Shown in pieces: positions 51,915-60,937 of a DNA stretch of 64,000 nt. A program made the position numbers and the translations under genes. The stretch spans positions 186,001 to 250,000 of the forward strand of contig JAQENU010000002.1 of the NCBI GenBank assembly GCA_027676805.1, written 5' to 3'. The notes under the pieces were generated by a model, which made no database searches, was not told where the DNA came from, and saw only the letters and a list, made by a program, of their open reading frames with translations. Position 1 is the stretch's first letter. Every line of letters starts with the position of its first letter. Origin of the DNA: Coprobacillaceae bacterium UN01-12pH3A. Its GTDB lineage: Bacteria > Bacillota_I > Bacilli_A > Erysipelotrichales > Coprobacillaceae.

Positions 51915-52826
51915 CTATTGATGATGATTGATAAAACTTTGACTAAGATCTATTAACTCCTTTTTTAATTCCAAGGGTTTTAAGATCTGAACTTGTTTTC
52001 CTAATAAAATAAGTGCCCCTTTCCACATCATTTCATCTTTAGGCAAATGCAAAGAGAAAAGATAATCGCCGTTAGGATAGACGGTTTCTTTTACCCCATT
52101 CAAACAATCCATCTGCTCAAGATTGGTTTCTGCTTTGCATAATAATAAAATATCATAATAAACACGATCATCTTTATCTAAGTAAGCAGAAAGGATAGTA
52201 TCTAATGTGGGGTGTTGATTGATAAATCCATTTTCTGATTTTAGTGCTTTCAAGCGTGTGAGCTTATAGTAACGATAGTTTTTCTTATAGCGGTCATAAC
52301 CAATTAGATACCATGCATACCACTTGTAAACTAACCCTATTGGATCTACCGTCTTCCTCGTTTCAATCTGTTTAGCGTTCCTATAAGAAAATGAAATGAC
52401 CGTCTCCTTTGCGATAGCATCATCTAAAAAACGATAACGCTCCATAATCTTCTCATTTTCTTTCAGCACATTAAAATCAAGAACCAAATGCGCAGTGTCA
52501 GCATTCTGCAGCGACTGTATTTTTGTCAGAGTATCCTTAGACAATGGTTCCGGCAAAGCTGAATTTAGTGCTTTTAAAGCCGTACTGATCGATTGATAAT
52601 CCTTAAAATCAGCTATCTGATTCTTCATCTTGAAGTCTGCCTTGATCGCATAGCCGCCACGAGCACCTAAATAAGTTTCAATAGGAATACCGACAGCAAT
52701 CAACAATTCTATATCACGTTGAATCGTTTTGGCAGAAACCTCAAAATACTCAGCTAGTGCAGATTTAGTGACCAATTCATGATCTAACAGATATAAAAGC
52801 AAAGCAAACATTCTTTCAATTTTCAT
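51915..52826 (-). CDS. WYL-domain transcriptional regulator (YafY/DeoR-type HTH)
   Basis: A 303-residue regulator: HTH_11 domain at the N-terminus (TKSALAEYFEVSAKTIQRDIELL), then a WYL domain (VYKWYAWYLIGYDRYKKNYRYYKLTRL, with the W-Y-L core) and a C-terminal WCX part. WYL domains bind nucleic-acid-type or other ligands. It begins one base after the stop of the DUF1284 gene and is co-transcribed with it. Confidence 0.88.
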   Translation of the reverse strand: MKIERMFALLLYLLDHELVTKSALAEYFEVSAKTIQRDIELLIAVGIPIETYLGARGGYAIKADFKMKNQIADFKDYQSISTALKALNSALPEPLSKDTLTKIQSLQNADTAHLVLDFNVLKENEKIMERYRFLDDAIAKETVISFSYRNAKQIETRKTVDPIGLVYKWYAWYLIGYDRYKKNYRYYKLTRLKALKSENGFINQHPTLDTILSAYLDKDDRVYYDILLLCKAETNLEQMDCLNGVKETVYPNGDYLFSLHLPKDEMMWKGALILLGKQVQILKPLELKKELIDLSQSFINHHQ

Positions 52827-52827
52827 A

Positions 52828-53277
52828 TCATAATCCTAAATATCTTTTTGCGCCGATACAAAACAGGTCATAGCGTTTTTGTACCGCATCCGCTGCTTCT
52901 TCCTGCCATACTAAAAATATTTTTTCCGCATTCTGATACAAAATTGCACACAATACTTTTGCAGAATACGTCTTCATTTCATCTAATGCAAATACTTCAA
53001 GCATTCGCTGATCCAATGTTTTATTATAGCTATCCTTTTGAAAAAAGCCGGGATATTTTGTTAGTGGATCTACACAGACTCCCTTTTCCAGCTTAATACA
53101 AGGCTGACAAATATCGTCAGCCTCTTTTGTTAAGCAAAGCTCTGCTTCCGGGTGAGCAATAATTTCGTTTGCCACCTTATAAAAATCATGGTTCATTTGT
53201 TGGTCCGGAACAAAAACATCAATTCCGGCTCCGTAAAGTTTAATAATATCTAAAAAATGATGTGGTTTGATAATCAT
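52828..53277 (-). CDS. DUF1284 domain protein
   Basis: A 149-residue protein of the DUF1284 type: IIKPHHFLDIIKLYG at the start and a cysteine set, ICQPCIKLEKGVCVDPLTKY, that may hold an Fe-S cluster. The start at 53277 follows TAGGAG. It lies between a small membrane protein and the WYL regulator on one strand. Confidence 0.75.
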   Translation of the reverse strand: MIIKPHHFLDIIKLYGAGIDVFVPDQQMNHDFYKVANEIIAHPEAELCLTKEADDICQPCIKLEKGVCVDPLTKYPGFFQKDSYNKTLDQRMLEVFALDEMKTYSAKVLCAILYQNAEKIFLVWQEEAADAVQKRYDLFCIGAKRYLGL

Positions 53278-53288
53278 AATGGTATCTC

Positions 53289-53675
53289 CTAAAATCTCAT
53301 TGGTACCCACAGGTCCATTTTTCCAACCACTTTGAAATCATCGTCTGTCAGATTCAAAGTCTCTTTTATTCTCCTATGAACTTCTTCACGCTTACAATTC
53401 GTTTCCAACTTAAATGTCTCATGTTTAAAAATGGTCCATTTCCCCATATCTTGAAAACGCTCATCCTGACTTAAGTCAACATAGCTTCCTTTCTTAAAAT
53501 AGATATAGTATGGGGTATTAATGGATGAACCACTTGACGGGGTCGTTTGCGTGGTTTCTGTTTGTGAATGATTTGACACACTGTTTTGAGTCGTTTCTTT
53601 ATCCTTCGTCAGCATTCCACTCGCAAAAACGTAAGCTCCTCCACCAAACAACAACAATAAAATAATAATACCCAT
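53289..53675 (-). CDS. Small membrane-anchored protein of unknown function
   Basis: A 128-residue protein with one N-terminal helix (2-20), a Ser/Thr/Gln-rich linker (about 25-55) and a small outside domain (YYIYFKKGSYVDLSQDERFQDMGKWTIFKHETFKLETNCKREEVHRR...). The start at 53675 follows AAGGGAGAGG. I do not recognise the domain. It ends 11 bp before the DUF1284 gene. Confidence 0.6.
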   Translation of the reverse strand: MGIIILLLLFGGGAYVFASGMLTKDKETTQNSVSNHSQTETTQTTPSSGSSINTPYYIYFKKGSYVDLSQDERFQDMGKWTIFKHETFKLETNCKREEVHRRIKETLNLTDDDFKVVGKMDLWVPMRF

Positions 53676-53833
53676 ATTAACCTCTCCCTTCCTTATATTT
53701 AAACGATTTACCACATTCATTATTAGCTGCAAATCTTCTTCTTAATTTTATTATATCATATTCTTTATTATACTTCTTTCATATTTCCTAAATTTATATG
53801 AATAGTTAACCGATTTACGAATATTTAATAAAA

Positions 53834-53867
53834 AAAGCAATCCTCCCCATAATAGAAGGCTTGCTTT
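53834..53867 (-). terminator. Intrinsic terminator of the Cys-motif gene at 53874
   Basis: AAAGCAA...CCT / AGG...TTGCTTT stem with seven T residues after it on the minus strand. Confidence 0.75.
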
Positions 53868-53873
53868 AAGCGT

Positions 53874-54371
53874 TTATATCGTTTTTCTTTTTTGCGGATA
53901 GAATTCTTTAAATAGAGCGATATAGTCTGGGATATATTCTGATTTAGGTTCAAAAAACTCAAAGGTCGTGCCATTGCATTTTTCATAGCTGACCCCATCA
54001 ATTTCATAATCTTTGCGAAACTTACAATGATCTCCCTTGCAGTGTTTGCAGGTTCCATAATCACTGATAAAAGCTTGTTTGATTCTATCTGGGGCATTGT
54101 GTATATAGTGACTATGCTTTGTCACATTGTTGAAAAACAGTCTTAATACAATAGTATCTTCTTTTATGTAGATACGGGCAACCACATTTTTTGATTTAAC
54201 CTTTGCTTTTCGATAGATCAGCATATATTTTCCCCAGCAAAAGCCGCTGCCAATCTCATCTCCATATGTATAGCCTAAGGTATTCAAAGCCTGAGTAAAA
54301 TCAATAATAAACTGTTTGTTGCTTTCACTGATAAAATCAAAGCGAGCTTCTTTCATTGCTTGTTCAATCAT
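53874..54371 (-). CDS. Conserved protein with a C-terminal cysteine motif (DUF3788-like)
   Basis: A 165-residue protein. The body (FIIDFTQALNTLGYTYGDEIGSGFCWGKYMLIYRKAKVKSKNVVARIYIKEDTIVLRLFFNN) fits small ligand-binding proteins. The end has a strict Cys motif, TCKHCKGDHCKFRKDYEIDGVSYEKCNGTTFEF (C-x2-C-x4-C...C). It lies 3 bp after the MerR-GyrI gene, so the two are one operon and likely work together. Confidence 0.65.
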   Translation of the reverse strand: MIEQAMKEARFDFISESNKQFIIDFTQALNTLGYTYGDEIGSGFCWGKYMLIYRKAKVKSKNVVARIYIKEDTIVLRLFFNNVTKHSHYIHNAPDRIKQAFISDYGTCKHCKGDHCKFRKDYEIDGVSYEKCNGTTFEFFEPKSEYIPDYIALFKEFYPQKRKTI

Positions 54372-54374
54372 GTT

Positions 54375-55370
54375 TTATACTCCTCTCTCTTTTCGTCTGA
54401 CTGGCATCAATAGATCCAGTTGAATATCTTTTTCTTCACTGTTTTGAGATTCAATAAAAGAATAATAGTTCAGATGTTCTTCTAAAAGACCGCACATATG
54501 CTCCTGATCTTGCAGATTTCCGGCAAATTCATATTGTTCATTGTTTCCAATCCATGTCAAGAATGCATCCCATTCATCGAAATTCCCAAAGGTTATCATA
54601 TGAGCAGCATATGTTCCTCCCAAAAACTGCTTTTTTATTAGTGGAGCCGGGACAGTCATATCCTCAGGAATTGTCACCCAAGCTTCGTAGCCATGAAAGT
54701 TCGTTTCATCAATCGGATTAGGGTGATTAAATCCATAGCGGCGTAAATCCGGTTTTATCTTAGTGAGTTGATTTTCCTTTACAAACGCCTCAATAAGAGC
54801 ATTGACATGCGCTTCCGGCTCATCTCCGATGTAATGAGCGGCAGCAATGGTCACCGGTGGCAAATAAAGAATACGGACATCTTTAACTTTTGACAATTCC
54901 TTCTCTGCCTGATTCAGCTTATCCAACGTCTGTTCTTCTTTAAAATTGATGTTGACAATATCAAGTGATTCTATACTGTTATAAAGTGACTCATTTTTTA
55001 AAAGCAGATGTTCGAGCGGCAAATCTGTTGCCTTTACTAATTCTTTTATAAAACTGGATAATACGACTTTAATGGTGGATAAAGCTGTCATTTCTTCATG
55101 CAGTTCATTAAGGTTCTGGCGAAAAATATTAATAGCTGTAACGGCATTTTTATTTTCTAAGATCACTTGAATCTGACGTACCGGAATTCGTAATTTTCTT
55201 AGCAGTAAAATCTGTTCCATTTTTAAAACAGCATCCTCATCATAAATACGATAAGCATAGCCTTCTATTCGATTGCTTTTAATCAAACCCAGTTTTTCAT
55301 AATAGCGAATCATTCTCGTCGATACACCTAGATTTTTAGATACTTGGCTGATTGTTAATGTATGCATCAT
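54375..55370 (-). CDS. MerR family regulator with GyrI-like effector-binding domain
   Basis: A 331-residue regulator: MerR HTH (TISQVSKNLGVSTRMIRYYEKLGLIKSNR), coiled-coil dimer helix (about 75-120), then a GyrI/SOUL-like ligand domain (about 155-320, including GYEAWVTIPEDMTVPAPLIKKQFLGGTYAAHMITFGNFDEWDAFLTWI). This is the BmrR-like plan for a drug or small-molecule sensor. Its own promoter has the 19-bp spacer of MerR activators. Confidence 0.88.
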   Translation of the reverse strand: MMHTLTISQVSKNLGVSTRMIRYYEKLGLIKSNRIEGYAYRIYDEDAVLKMEQILLLRKLRIPVRQIQVILENKNAVTAINIFRQNLNELHEEMTALSTIKVVLSSFIKELVKATDLPLEHLLLKNESLYNSIESLDIVNINFKEEQTLDKLNQAEKELSKVKDVRILYLPPVTIAAAHYIGDEPEAHVNALIEAFVKENQLTKIKPDLRRYGFNHPNPIDETNFHGYEAWVTIPEDMTVPAPLIKKQFLGGTYAAHMITFGNFDEWDAFLTWIGNNEQYEFAGNLQDQEHMCGLLEEHLNYYSFIESQNSEEKDIQLDLLMPVRRKERGV

Positions 55371-55390
55371 ATAGTCCTCCCTATGCTCTT

Positions 55391-55421
55391 AGTATAGACT
55401 GCGACACGGTGTCAAAGTCAA
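55391..55421 (-). promoter_or_regulatory. MerR-type promoter with 19-bp spacer
   Basis: Minus strand TTGACT (55416-55421) and TATACT (55391-55396) are separated by 19 bp, and the palindrome GACAC-C-GTGTC is centred in the spacer (55403-55413). A long spacer with a central dyad is the mark of MerR-activated promoters. Confidence 0.8.
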
Positions 55422-55618
55422 GCCCTCCTATTATCTTCTTTGACATTATCCTAGATTTCCTTGTAAAAAGACAGTAAATCAATCCTTCACCTGCAAATAT
55501 TTTTCATTATTAAAGCTATGCCAGCTTTTGCGGCAGATTATTGTATTTTAGTTTTTGGAAAATGAAAGCCGAGGAAATATAAAATTGAGTATAATAGAGC
55601 TAAGAAAGAAGGGATAAA

Positions 55619-56383
55619 ATGAAGTTAATAACTAATGGAGATGATTTTGGCATTACCCGTGCCGCTAACTTTGGTATTATTGACTGCTACAAGGATGGGA
55701 TATTAAAATCATGCAGTATGATGGTCAATATGCCCGGTGCTGAACATGCAGCCCAGCTGATGAAAGAATATCCTGATTTTAGTGTGGGAATTCATTTAAA
55801 TTTAACGGTTGGAAAACCATTATTAAAAACACATAAGACCTTGCTTAAAGAAGACGGTACCTTTAATAAAGGAATGCTGAAGGATAGTGAGCATGTTGAT
55901 GTTGAAGAAATTCGAGCAGAGCTGTATGCGCAGGTCGAAAAATATATTGCGTTAACTAGAAAAGTGCCGGATCATTTAAACAGTCATCATGGAATTGAAA
56001 TGATTAAGGGAGCAGAAGCCATCGTATGTGAGTTATCAAAGAAATACGATTTGCCTGTTCGCCGTTTCTTTACTTTGCCTAAAGGCGATCATCCGGATGT
56101 GGATTATAAAATCCCACTGATGAAATTTGGCGGTGGATCATTAAGTGAATTATCGACACCAAAATCATTGACCGAGCTCTATACAAAAGAAGAGATCGAA
56201 AGTGAAGATATCTTTGAATTTGCTTTGCATCCGGGTTATGTCGATTATGAGATTTTTCAGATTTCCAGCTTAACGGTTGGCAGAGCACATGATGCTCATG
56301 TCTTCTTATGTGAGGAAGCAAAACAATGGGTAGAAGATAATCACATTGAACTGATTGATTATCGTGATATTCCTAAGAAGTAA
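55619..56383 (+). CDS. chbG: ChbG/HpnK family (YdjC) carbohydrate deacetylase
   Basis: A 254-residue polysaccharide-deacetylase-like enzyme. Metal and catalytic marks are NGDDFGITRAAN (Asp pair), VGIHLNLTVGKPL, and DHLNSHHG. ALHPGYVD follows near the end. ChbG removes an acetyl group from acetylated chitobiose or its phosphate. The start follows AAGGGAT. Confidence 0.88.
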   Translation: MKLITNGDDFGITRAANFGIIDCYKDGILKSCSMMVNMPGAEHAAQLMKEYPDFSVGIHLNLTVGKPLLKTHKTLLKEDGTFNKGMLKDSEHVDVEEIRAELYAQVEKYIALTRKVPDHLNSHHGIEMIKGAEAIVCELSKKYDLPVRRFFTLPKGDHPDVDYKIPLMKFGGGSLSELSTPKSLTELYTKEEIESEDIFEFALHPGYVDYEIFQISSLTVGRAHDAHVFLCEEAKQWVEDNHIELIDYRDIPKK

Positions 56384-56388
56384 CGAAG

Positions 56389-56409
56389 GAACGCCTCGGC
56401 GTTCTTTTT
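56389..56409 (+). terminator. Intrinsic terminator of chbG
   Basis: GAACGCC-TC-GGCGTTC followed by five T residues. Confidence 0.87.
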
Positions 56410-56491
56410 CTATTAAAGTAGCCGGAATTGTAAAGGACAGTTGCTTTTTTAATGGCTGACCATCTGCTAAAATGTAAGCGAGGTGAAAATT

Positions 56492-57157
56492 ATGACAATG
56501 AATGAGAAAATAAAAAAGTATCGTGAACAAGCAGGCTACTCACAAGAAACACTGGCACAGAAAATGAATGTATCCAGACAAACCATTACCAAATGGGAAG
56601 CAGGCACGATTCCTCAAATAGATTATTTGATTCAGCTCAGTGATTTATTTGGCATTACATTAGATCGTCTGGTCAGAGAGGATAACTGCATCAAGCAAGA
56701 AAAACAGCCATTAATCAATAAAAATGACTGGATAGATTTTTTAATCAAAGCCAAACAGCATACCTATGCCGCAAATATGGGAAAGACAGCTTCCTCACGC
56801 ATTGCGTCTCAGGATTATCAGTTTAATGAAGGCGATTATATGTACCTAGACAGCTTTCTAGGGTCAGAAAAGTTTTCCGGAACAGAAGCGATTTGGTTTC
56901 AGGAGCAGCCACTTTGGTCAATGAATTACTACGGATATGTGCTTGGTGCAGGCTTTTCCGGAGATTTTCTTAAAGAAAGCTTAATGCTGGTTCCCTACGA
57001 TCAGCCTTTTCGCGGACCTCAACTATATCAACTGGGCGATTATACCTATCATTGCCATAGTGATGGAGATACGCATTGCTTTTGTGGAAAAGAAGAGATT
57101 TTCTTTAAAGATAAATTAGTTTATGAGCTTTATTTCCATGGCGGAGATCTTTATTAA
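56492..57157 (+). CDS. XRE family regulator with a DUF5680-like C-terminal domain
   Basis: A 221-residue protein with an N-terminal XRE HTH (KIKKYREQAGYSQETLAQKMNVSRQTITKWEAG, about 5-38) and a C-terminal domain (WIDFLIKAKQHTYAANMGKTASSRIASQDYQFNEGDYMYLDSFLGSEKFSGTEAIW...) that resembles DUF5680. That domain is thought to be a small ligand-binding module. The start at 56492 follows GAGGTG. It is a single gene; its targets are unknown. Confidence 0.8.
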   Translation: MTMNEKIKKYREQAGYSQETLAQKMNVSRQTITKWEAGTIPQIDYLIQLSDLFGITLDRLVREDNCIKQEKQPLINKNDWIDFLIKAKQHTYAANMGKTASSRIASQDYQFNEGDYMYLDSFLGSEKFSGTEAIWFQEQPLWSMNYYGYVLGAGFSGDFLKESLMLVPYDQPFRGPQLYQLGDYTYHCHSDGDTHCFCGKEEIFFKDKLVYELYFHGGDLY

Positions 57158-57189
57158 AAAGGGATTTTTTCCTTTTTTTATTTTCCTGC

Positions 57190-57228
57190 TTGACAAATCA
57201 AATAAGATGTAACTATAATGGTTACATC
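57190..57228 (+). promoter_or_regulatory. Promoter and palindromic operator of the amino-acid ABC operon
   Basis: TTGACA (57190-57195) and TATAAT (57214-57219) with an 18-bp spacer form a near-consensus promoter. The perfect palindrome GATGTAAC-N7-GTTACATC (57206-57228) covers the -10 box. The last gene of the operon encodes an Rrf2 regulator, which probably binds here as a repressor. Confidence 0.82.
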
Positions 57229-57245
57229 AATAAAGGAGGGAAATC

Positions 57246-58850
57246 ATGAAAAAACGACATCGCATATTTTTAGTGATTGGTGTTATTGCGCTGCTACTTG
57301 GCGGCTGCTCTGCTCAAAAAAATAACGAAGTCACTAAAGTATTAGTAGGAACTGATGGAGATACCCGTCCCTACACCTATTATGACGAAAACAAACAGCT
57401 CACCGGCTATGATATTGCCGTAGTAAAGGCATTAGATGACTTATTGCCGCAATATCAATTTGAATTTGAAGTCACTGAATTTTCCAGCATTTTTGCCGGA
57501 ATTGATTCCGGACGTTATCAAATGGGAGCCAACAACATCTCTAAAAATGAAGAACGTGAACGTAAATATTTATATGGGGATCAGTATTATCTATACAATA
57601 ACGCTGTGATTGTTACCAATAAAAATCGTACAGACATTCATTCATTGCAAGACTTAGCAGGAAAGACAACGCCGGTTAAGCCGTCAGGATCTTTCATGCA
57701 GGCATTCATGGAAACTTACAATGAAGCCCATCCGGATGGACAAATCGCTTACTTTTATTCTGATCAGGATAACTTGAAAACTTATCAGGATATCATGAAT
57801 GGAACGGTTGATTTCCTGCTTAGTGAGGAAATTATTATTGATACCATGATGGATGAATACAACTTAGACTTGCAGATCATTCCACTAGAACACGAAGAAA
57901 CGATTCAGGTCATGAAACCGGAAGGCTACTTTATCTTTCCTAAAACAAGTGAAGGAGAAAAATTAAAGAGTGAAGTAGACCAAGCTATTTTAACGCTGAT
58001 TGATAATGGTACCTTATCCGAACTCTCAAAAGAATATTTAGGCAGAGACTATGTTGCCAATATTGATACAACTGCCATAGAACAAACCCCCAACAACGGC
58101 ATGGCAAATCTCTTTGATTTAAAATTAGTCTTTACACAGATTCCAAAGATTTTAGCCTATCTGCCTACTACACTGCTGATTACCGTTGTATCAGCTGCCA
58201 TCAGTTTTATTTTAGGATTTATCATTGCTATCGTGAAGCATAAAAAGATTCCGGTCTTAACACAGTTCTTCAACTTCTATGTATCGTTTATGCGTGGTAC
58301 CCCGATCTTAGTTCAGCTGTATCTGACCTTCTATGGCATTCCGATCCTGCTTCAATATATTAACTATTATCAAGGAACAACGTATTCTACAACCTCTATA
58401 CCTCCGGTTCTATTTGTTATTATTGCTTTTGCTTTCAATGAAGCTGCCTATAGCTCTGAAAGCATTCGTGCCGGATTGGAAGCTGTCGATAAAGGCGAAC
58501 AGGAAGCTGCTTTATCGATGGGAATGAGTCCAATGCAGACTTTCTTTAGGATTACTCTGCCGGAGGCTTTGGTTATCGCTCTGCCAGCTTTAGGCAATTC
58601 CTTAGTCGGTCTGATTAAAGGCACCTCACTCGCCTTTACATGTGCCGTCGTGGATATTACGGCTGCTGGCAAGATCATGGCGTCACGAAATTATCGTTAT
58701 TTTGAAGGCTATATTTCTGTTGCCTTAATTTATTGGGCAATGACGATTATTATTTCATGGCTGTTAAAGAAATTAGAAAAGAAATTAAAAGCAGATGAAC
58801 AGGAGGTCAAAGAAGATGCTGAAAGTATGTCACTTGAAAAAGAACTATAA
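57246..58850 (+). CDS. Amino-acid ABC transporter, fused substrate-binding protein and permease
   Basis: A 534-residue fusion: lipoprotein signal (lipobox LLGGC, Cys21), an SBP type 3 domain (about 35-275, VGTDGDTRPYTYYDENKQLTGYDIAVVKAL), and a HisM/GlnP-type permease (about 295-510) with the EAA loop EAALSMGMSPMQTFFRITLPEALVIALPALGN. GlnP-type proteins of Firmicutes share this plan. Substrates are amino acids such as glutamine or cystine; Rrf2 control of the operon slightly favours a sulfur compound. The start follows AAGGAGGG. Confidence 0.92.
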   Translation: MKKRHRIFLVIGVIALLLGGCSAQKNNEVTKVLVGTDGDTRPYTYYDENKQLTGYDIAVVKALDDLLPQYQFEFEVTEFSSIFAGIDSGRYQMGANNISKNEERERKYLYGDQYYLYNNAVIVTNKNRTDIHSLQDLAGKTTPVKPSGSFMQAFMETYNEAHPDGQIAYFYSDQDNLKTYQDIMNGTVDFLLSEEIIIDTMMDEYNLDLQIIPLEHEETIQVMKPEGYFIFPKTSEGEKLKSEVDQAILTLIDNGTLSELSKEYLGRDYVANIDTTAIEQTPNNGMANLFDLKLVFTQIPKILAYLPTTLLITVVSAAISFILGFIIAIVKHKKIPVLTQFFNFYVSFMRGTPILVQLYLTFYGIPILLQYINYYQGTTYSTTSIPPVLFVIIAFAFNEAAYSSESIRAGLEAVDKGEQEAALSMGMSPMQTFFRITLPEALVIALPALGNSLVGLIKGTSLAFTCAVVDITAAGKIMASRNYRYFEGYISVALIYWAMTIIISWLLKKLEKKLKADEQEVKEDAESMSLEKEL

Positions 58851-59568
58851 TCAGGCTGAGGTTTTAAAAGATATTAATTTTGAGATCAACAAAGGACAGG
58901 TCATTGCCATCATCGGTCCTAGCGGAAGCGGAAAATCTACCCTCCTGCGCTGCCTCAATTTCTTAGAAACACCTAATGACGGAGCTTTAGAGTTCATGGA
59001 TCGTAAAATAGATGTAAAGAGCGCAAAAAAAGAAGACATTGCTTTTATTCGTCAGCACAGTGCAATGGTCTTCCAGCAGTTTAATCTCTTTCGCTATAAG
59101 ACAGTATTAGAAAATGTAATGGAAGGCTTAACCGTTGTTCAAAAAAAGAAAAAAGCGGAAGCAAAAGAAATTGCTGCGCTTTATCTTGAAAAGGTCGGTA
59201 TGCAAAATAAGCATCACTTTTATCCCCGCCAACTCTCCGGCGGACAAAAGCAGCGTGTCGGAATCGCCCGCGCTTTAGCCTTACAGCCTGAAATCATTTT
59301 ATTAGATGAACCCACCAGTGCCTTAGATCCGGAAATGGTCGGGGAAGTATTAGACGTCATTCGTAAAGCCAGAGAAAATGGCTATACGATGATCATTGTC
59401 TCTCATGAGATGAATTTTGTTTATGAGATCGCAGATCAGGTTTTATTTTTAGACAGCGGCTATATCCTCGAACAAGGAACACCGCAGGAAATCTTTTTAT
59501 CCCCAAAAGAAGAAAGAACACGCCAGTTCTTATCCCGTGTTACTATTCAAAAGGAGGCAATCGAATGA
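58816..59568 (+). CDS. Amino-acid ABC transporter ATP-binding protein (GlnQ type)
   Basis: A 250-residue ATPase with Walker A GPSGSGKST, signature LSGGQKQR, Walker B IILLDEPTSALDP and the H-loop His in VSHEM. It pairs with the fused permease, whose 3' end it overlaps by 35 bp. The start at 58816 follows AGGAGG; an earlier ATG seven codons upstream lacks a ribosome site. Confidence 0.94.
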   Translation: MLKVCHLKKNYNQAEVLKDINFEINKGQVIAIIGPSGSGKSTLLRCLNFLETPNDGALEFMDRKIDVKSAKKEDIAFIRQHSAMVFQQFNLFRYKTVLENVMEGLTVVQKKKKAEAKEIAALYLEKVGMQNKHHFYPRQLSGGQKQRVGIARALALQPEIILLDEPTSALDPEMVGEVLDVIRKARENGYTMIIVSHEMNFVYEIADQVLFLDSGYILEQGTPQEIFLSPKEERTRQFLSRVTIQKEAIE

Positions 59569-60017
59569 AAATCTCATCACGCTTTACCGTTGCCACCCAT
59601 ATGCTGATCTGTGTAGAATATTTTTCTGAACAGTATAAAATCACCAGTGATTTCTTATCTAAGAGTGTACGTACAAATCCGGTGGTCATTCGTAAAATCA
59701 TGGGGATGCTTAAAAATCATGGCTTAATTGATGTTGCCAGCGGAACCGGCGGGATTCATTTAAAAATTCCATCAGACGAGCTTACTTTGCTGGATATTTA
59801 TCAAGCCGTTGCTTTACCGGAGGATCAGCTTCTCTTTTCAATGCATGAGAATACCGAACCAAGATGTCCGGTCGGAAGAAATATTTCTGCGGTATTATCG
59901 CCGGCTTTGCAAAAAGCACAGCATACGATGGAAGAAAGCTTACAGCGTACGACTTTATCAGAACTCATTTATGACTTAAAAGAACGTGTAGAACAAGAAA
60001 CAGCGCCTAACGAGTAA
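59565..60017 (+). CDS. Rrf2 family regulator of the amino-acid ABC operon
   Basis: A 150-residue regulator: SSRFTVATHMLICVEYF, SDFLSKSVRTNPVVIRKIMGMLKNHGLI and GTGGIHLKIP make the Rrf2 winged helix. It has one cysteine near residue 105 (PRCPVGRNI), so no Fe-S site; it is more like YwnA-type or CymR-type members. It overlaps the ATPase gene by 4 bp and is likely the repressor acting on the 57206-57228 palindrome. Confidence 0.85.
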   Translation: MKISSRFTVATHMLICVEYFSEQYKITSDFLSKSVRTNPVVIRKIMGMLKNHGLIDVASGTGGIHLKIPSDELTLLDIYQAVALPEDQLLFSMHENTEPRCPVGRNISAVLSPALQKAQHTMEESLQRTTLSELIYDLKERVEQETAPNE

Positions 60018-60849
60018 GGAGCTGTTTTTGTTTTAATGCCATCGCTTTATACACACATTTGTCACAAGGCGATTTCATTTTTAATAAACCGGTAAATTTA
60101 CTGCGGGTAATATTCTTTTCTAAAACACCTAATTCAACCAATTTGCTCACATAGAGTTTATAAGTTGAATCCTCACACCAAGGACCGATCGTAATCCTTA
60201 ACGCTTGAATTAAAGAACCTTCAAAGTGGCTGAACAATTTAGTGTCACTTCCATAATGCTCTGTTATTTCAATCAGCAGCCGCACTTCATTTTCGGCAAT
60301 CCAGGCACCATCTTTGATATGTCCGGTCATTTCCGGAAGCTGAGTGATTTTTTTTATTGGCATATCTAATTTTAATTTATCATAATTGCCGCGGCTTAAA
60401 TAGCGGTGTCGTTCATCGGTGTAAAGAATATCTGTTAATAGGATCGATTTTATTTTATTAGGTGCAAGCTTTTTTGTCTTCTGTCCTAATAAGCCATAGT
60501 GAATATCTGAATTTAAGTTTAATGTTTCAATCCAGCTGTTCATTACTTTATTTGGCAAAGAGATACGCACTGCACTTTCACGTGGAAAACAGTAAAGTCC
60601 CCACATCGCAATATTCTCATTACCATATGAAAAACTTGTGAAATAAAGATTTTCCCAGCTTGATTTCATTCCGCTGCTTAATTCCAGCTGATCGTTCATA
60701 TTAAACCCGGTTGACGCTAAAAAAGAACGAGATTCAATGATCTTAATCAGACTTTCCATATCGGTATAATGATGATAAGCCTGATGATGCATTGCTTTCT
60801 CATTTGTATATTGTAAAATTTCAGAAATATTCTGCATTGTTTTTTCCAT
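60007..60849 (-). CDS. DUF2971 family protein
   Basis: A 280-residue cytosolic protein with the DUF2971 pattern: YHHYTDMESLIKIIESRSFLAST, MNDQLEL, FTSFSYGNENIAMWGLYCF near the start, and KDGAWIAENEVRLL later. These proteins occur in many bacteria, sometimes near defence loci; none is near here. The end overlaps the Rrf2 gene stop by 11 bp in convergent order. The ATG at 60849 follows GGAGGTGG. The function is unknown. Confidence 0.8.
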   Translation of the reverse strand: MEKTMQNISEILQYTNEKAMHHQAYHHYTDMESLIKIIESRSFLASTGFNMNDQLELSSGMKSSWENLYFTSFSYGNENIAMWGLYCFPRESAVRISLPNKVMNSWIETLNLNSDIHYGLLGQKTKKLAPNKIKSILLTDILYTDERHRYLSRGNYDKLKLDMPIKKITQLPEMTGHIKDGAWIAENEVRLLIEITEHYGSDTKLFSHFEGSLIQALRITIGPWCEDSTYKLYVSKLVELGVLEKNITRSKFTGLLKMKSPCDKCVYKAMALKQKQLLTR

Positions 60850-60937
60850 TAGGACCACCTCCTTTTCATTGTAACATAAAAGATCCTAGTATGAATCTAT
60901 GAAATCGTAAGAATACTAAGATAAAGGAGGCAAAAGC

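Noticed and set aside
60007..60849. Defence-system reading of the DUF2971 gene
   Set aside because: No nuclease, helicase or other defence partner lies nearby; the neighbours are a transporter operon and small metabolic genes.
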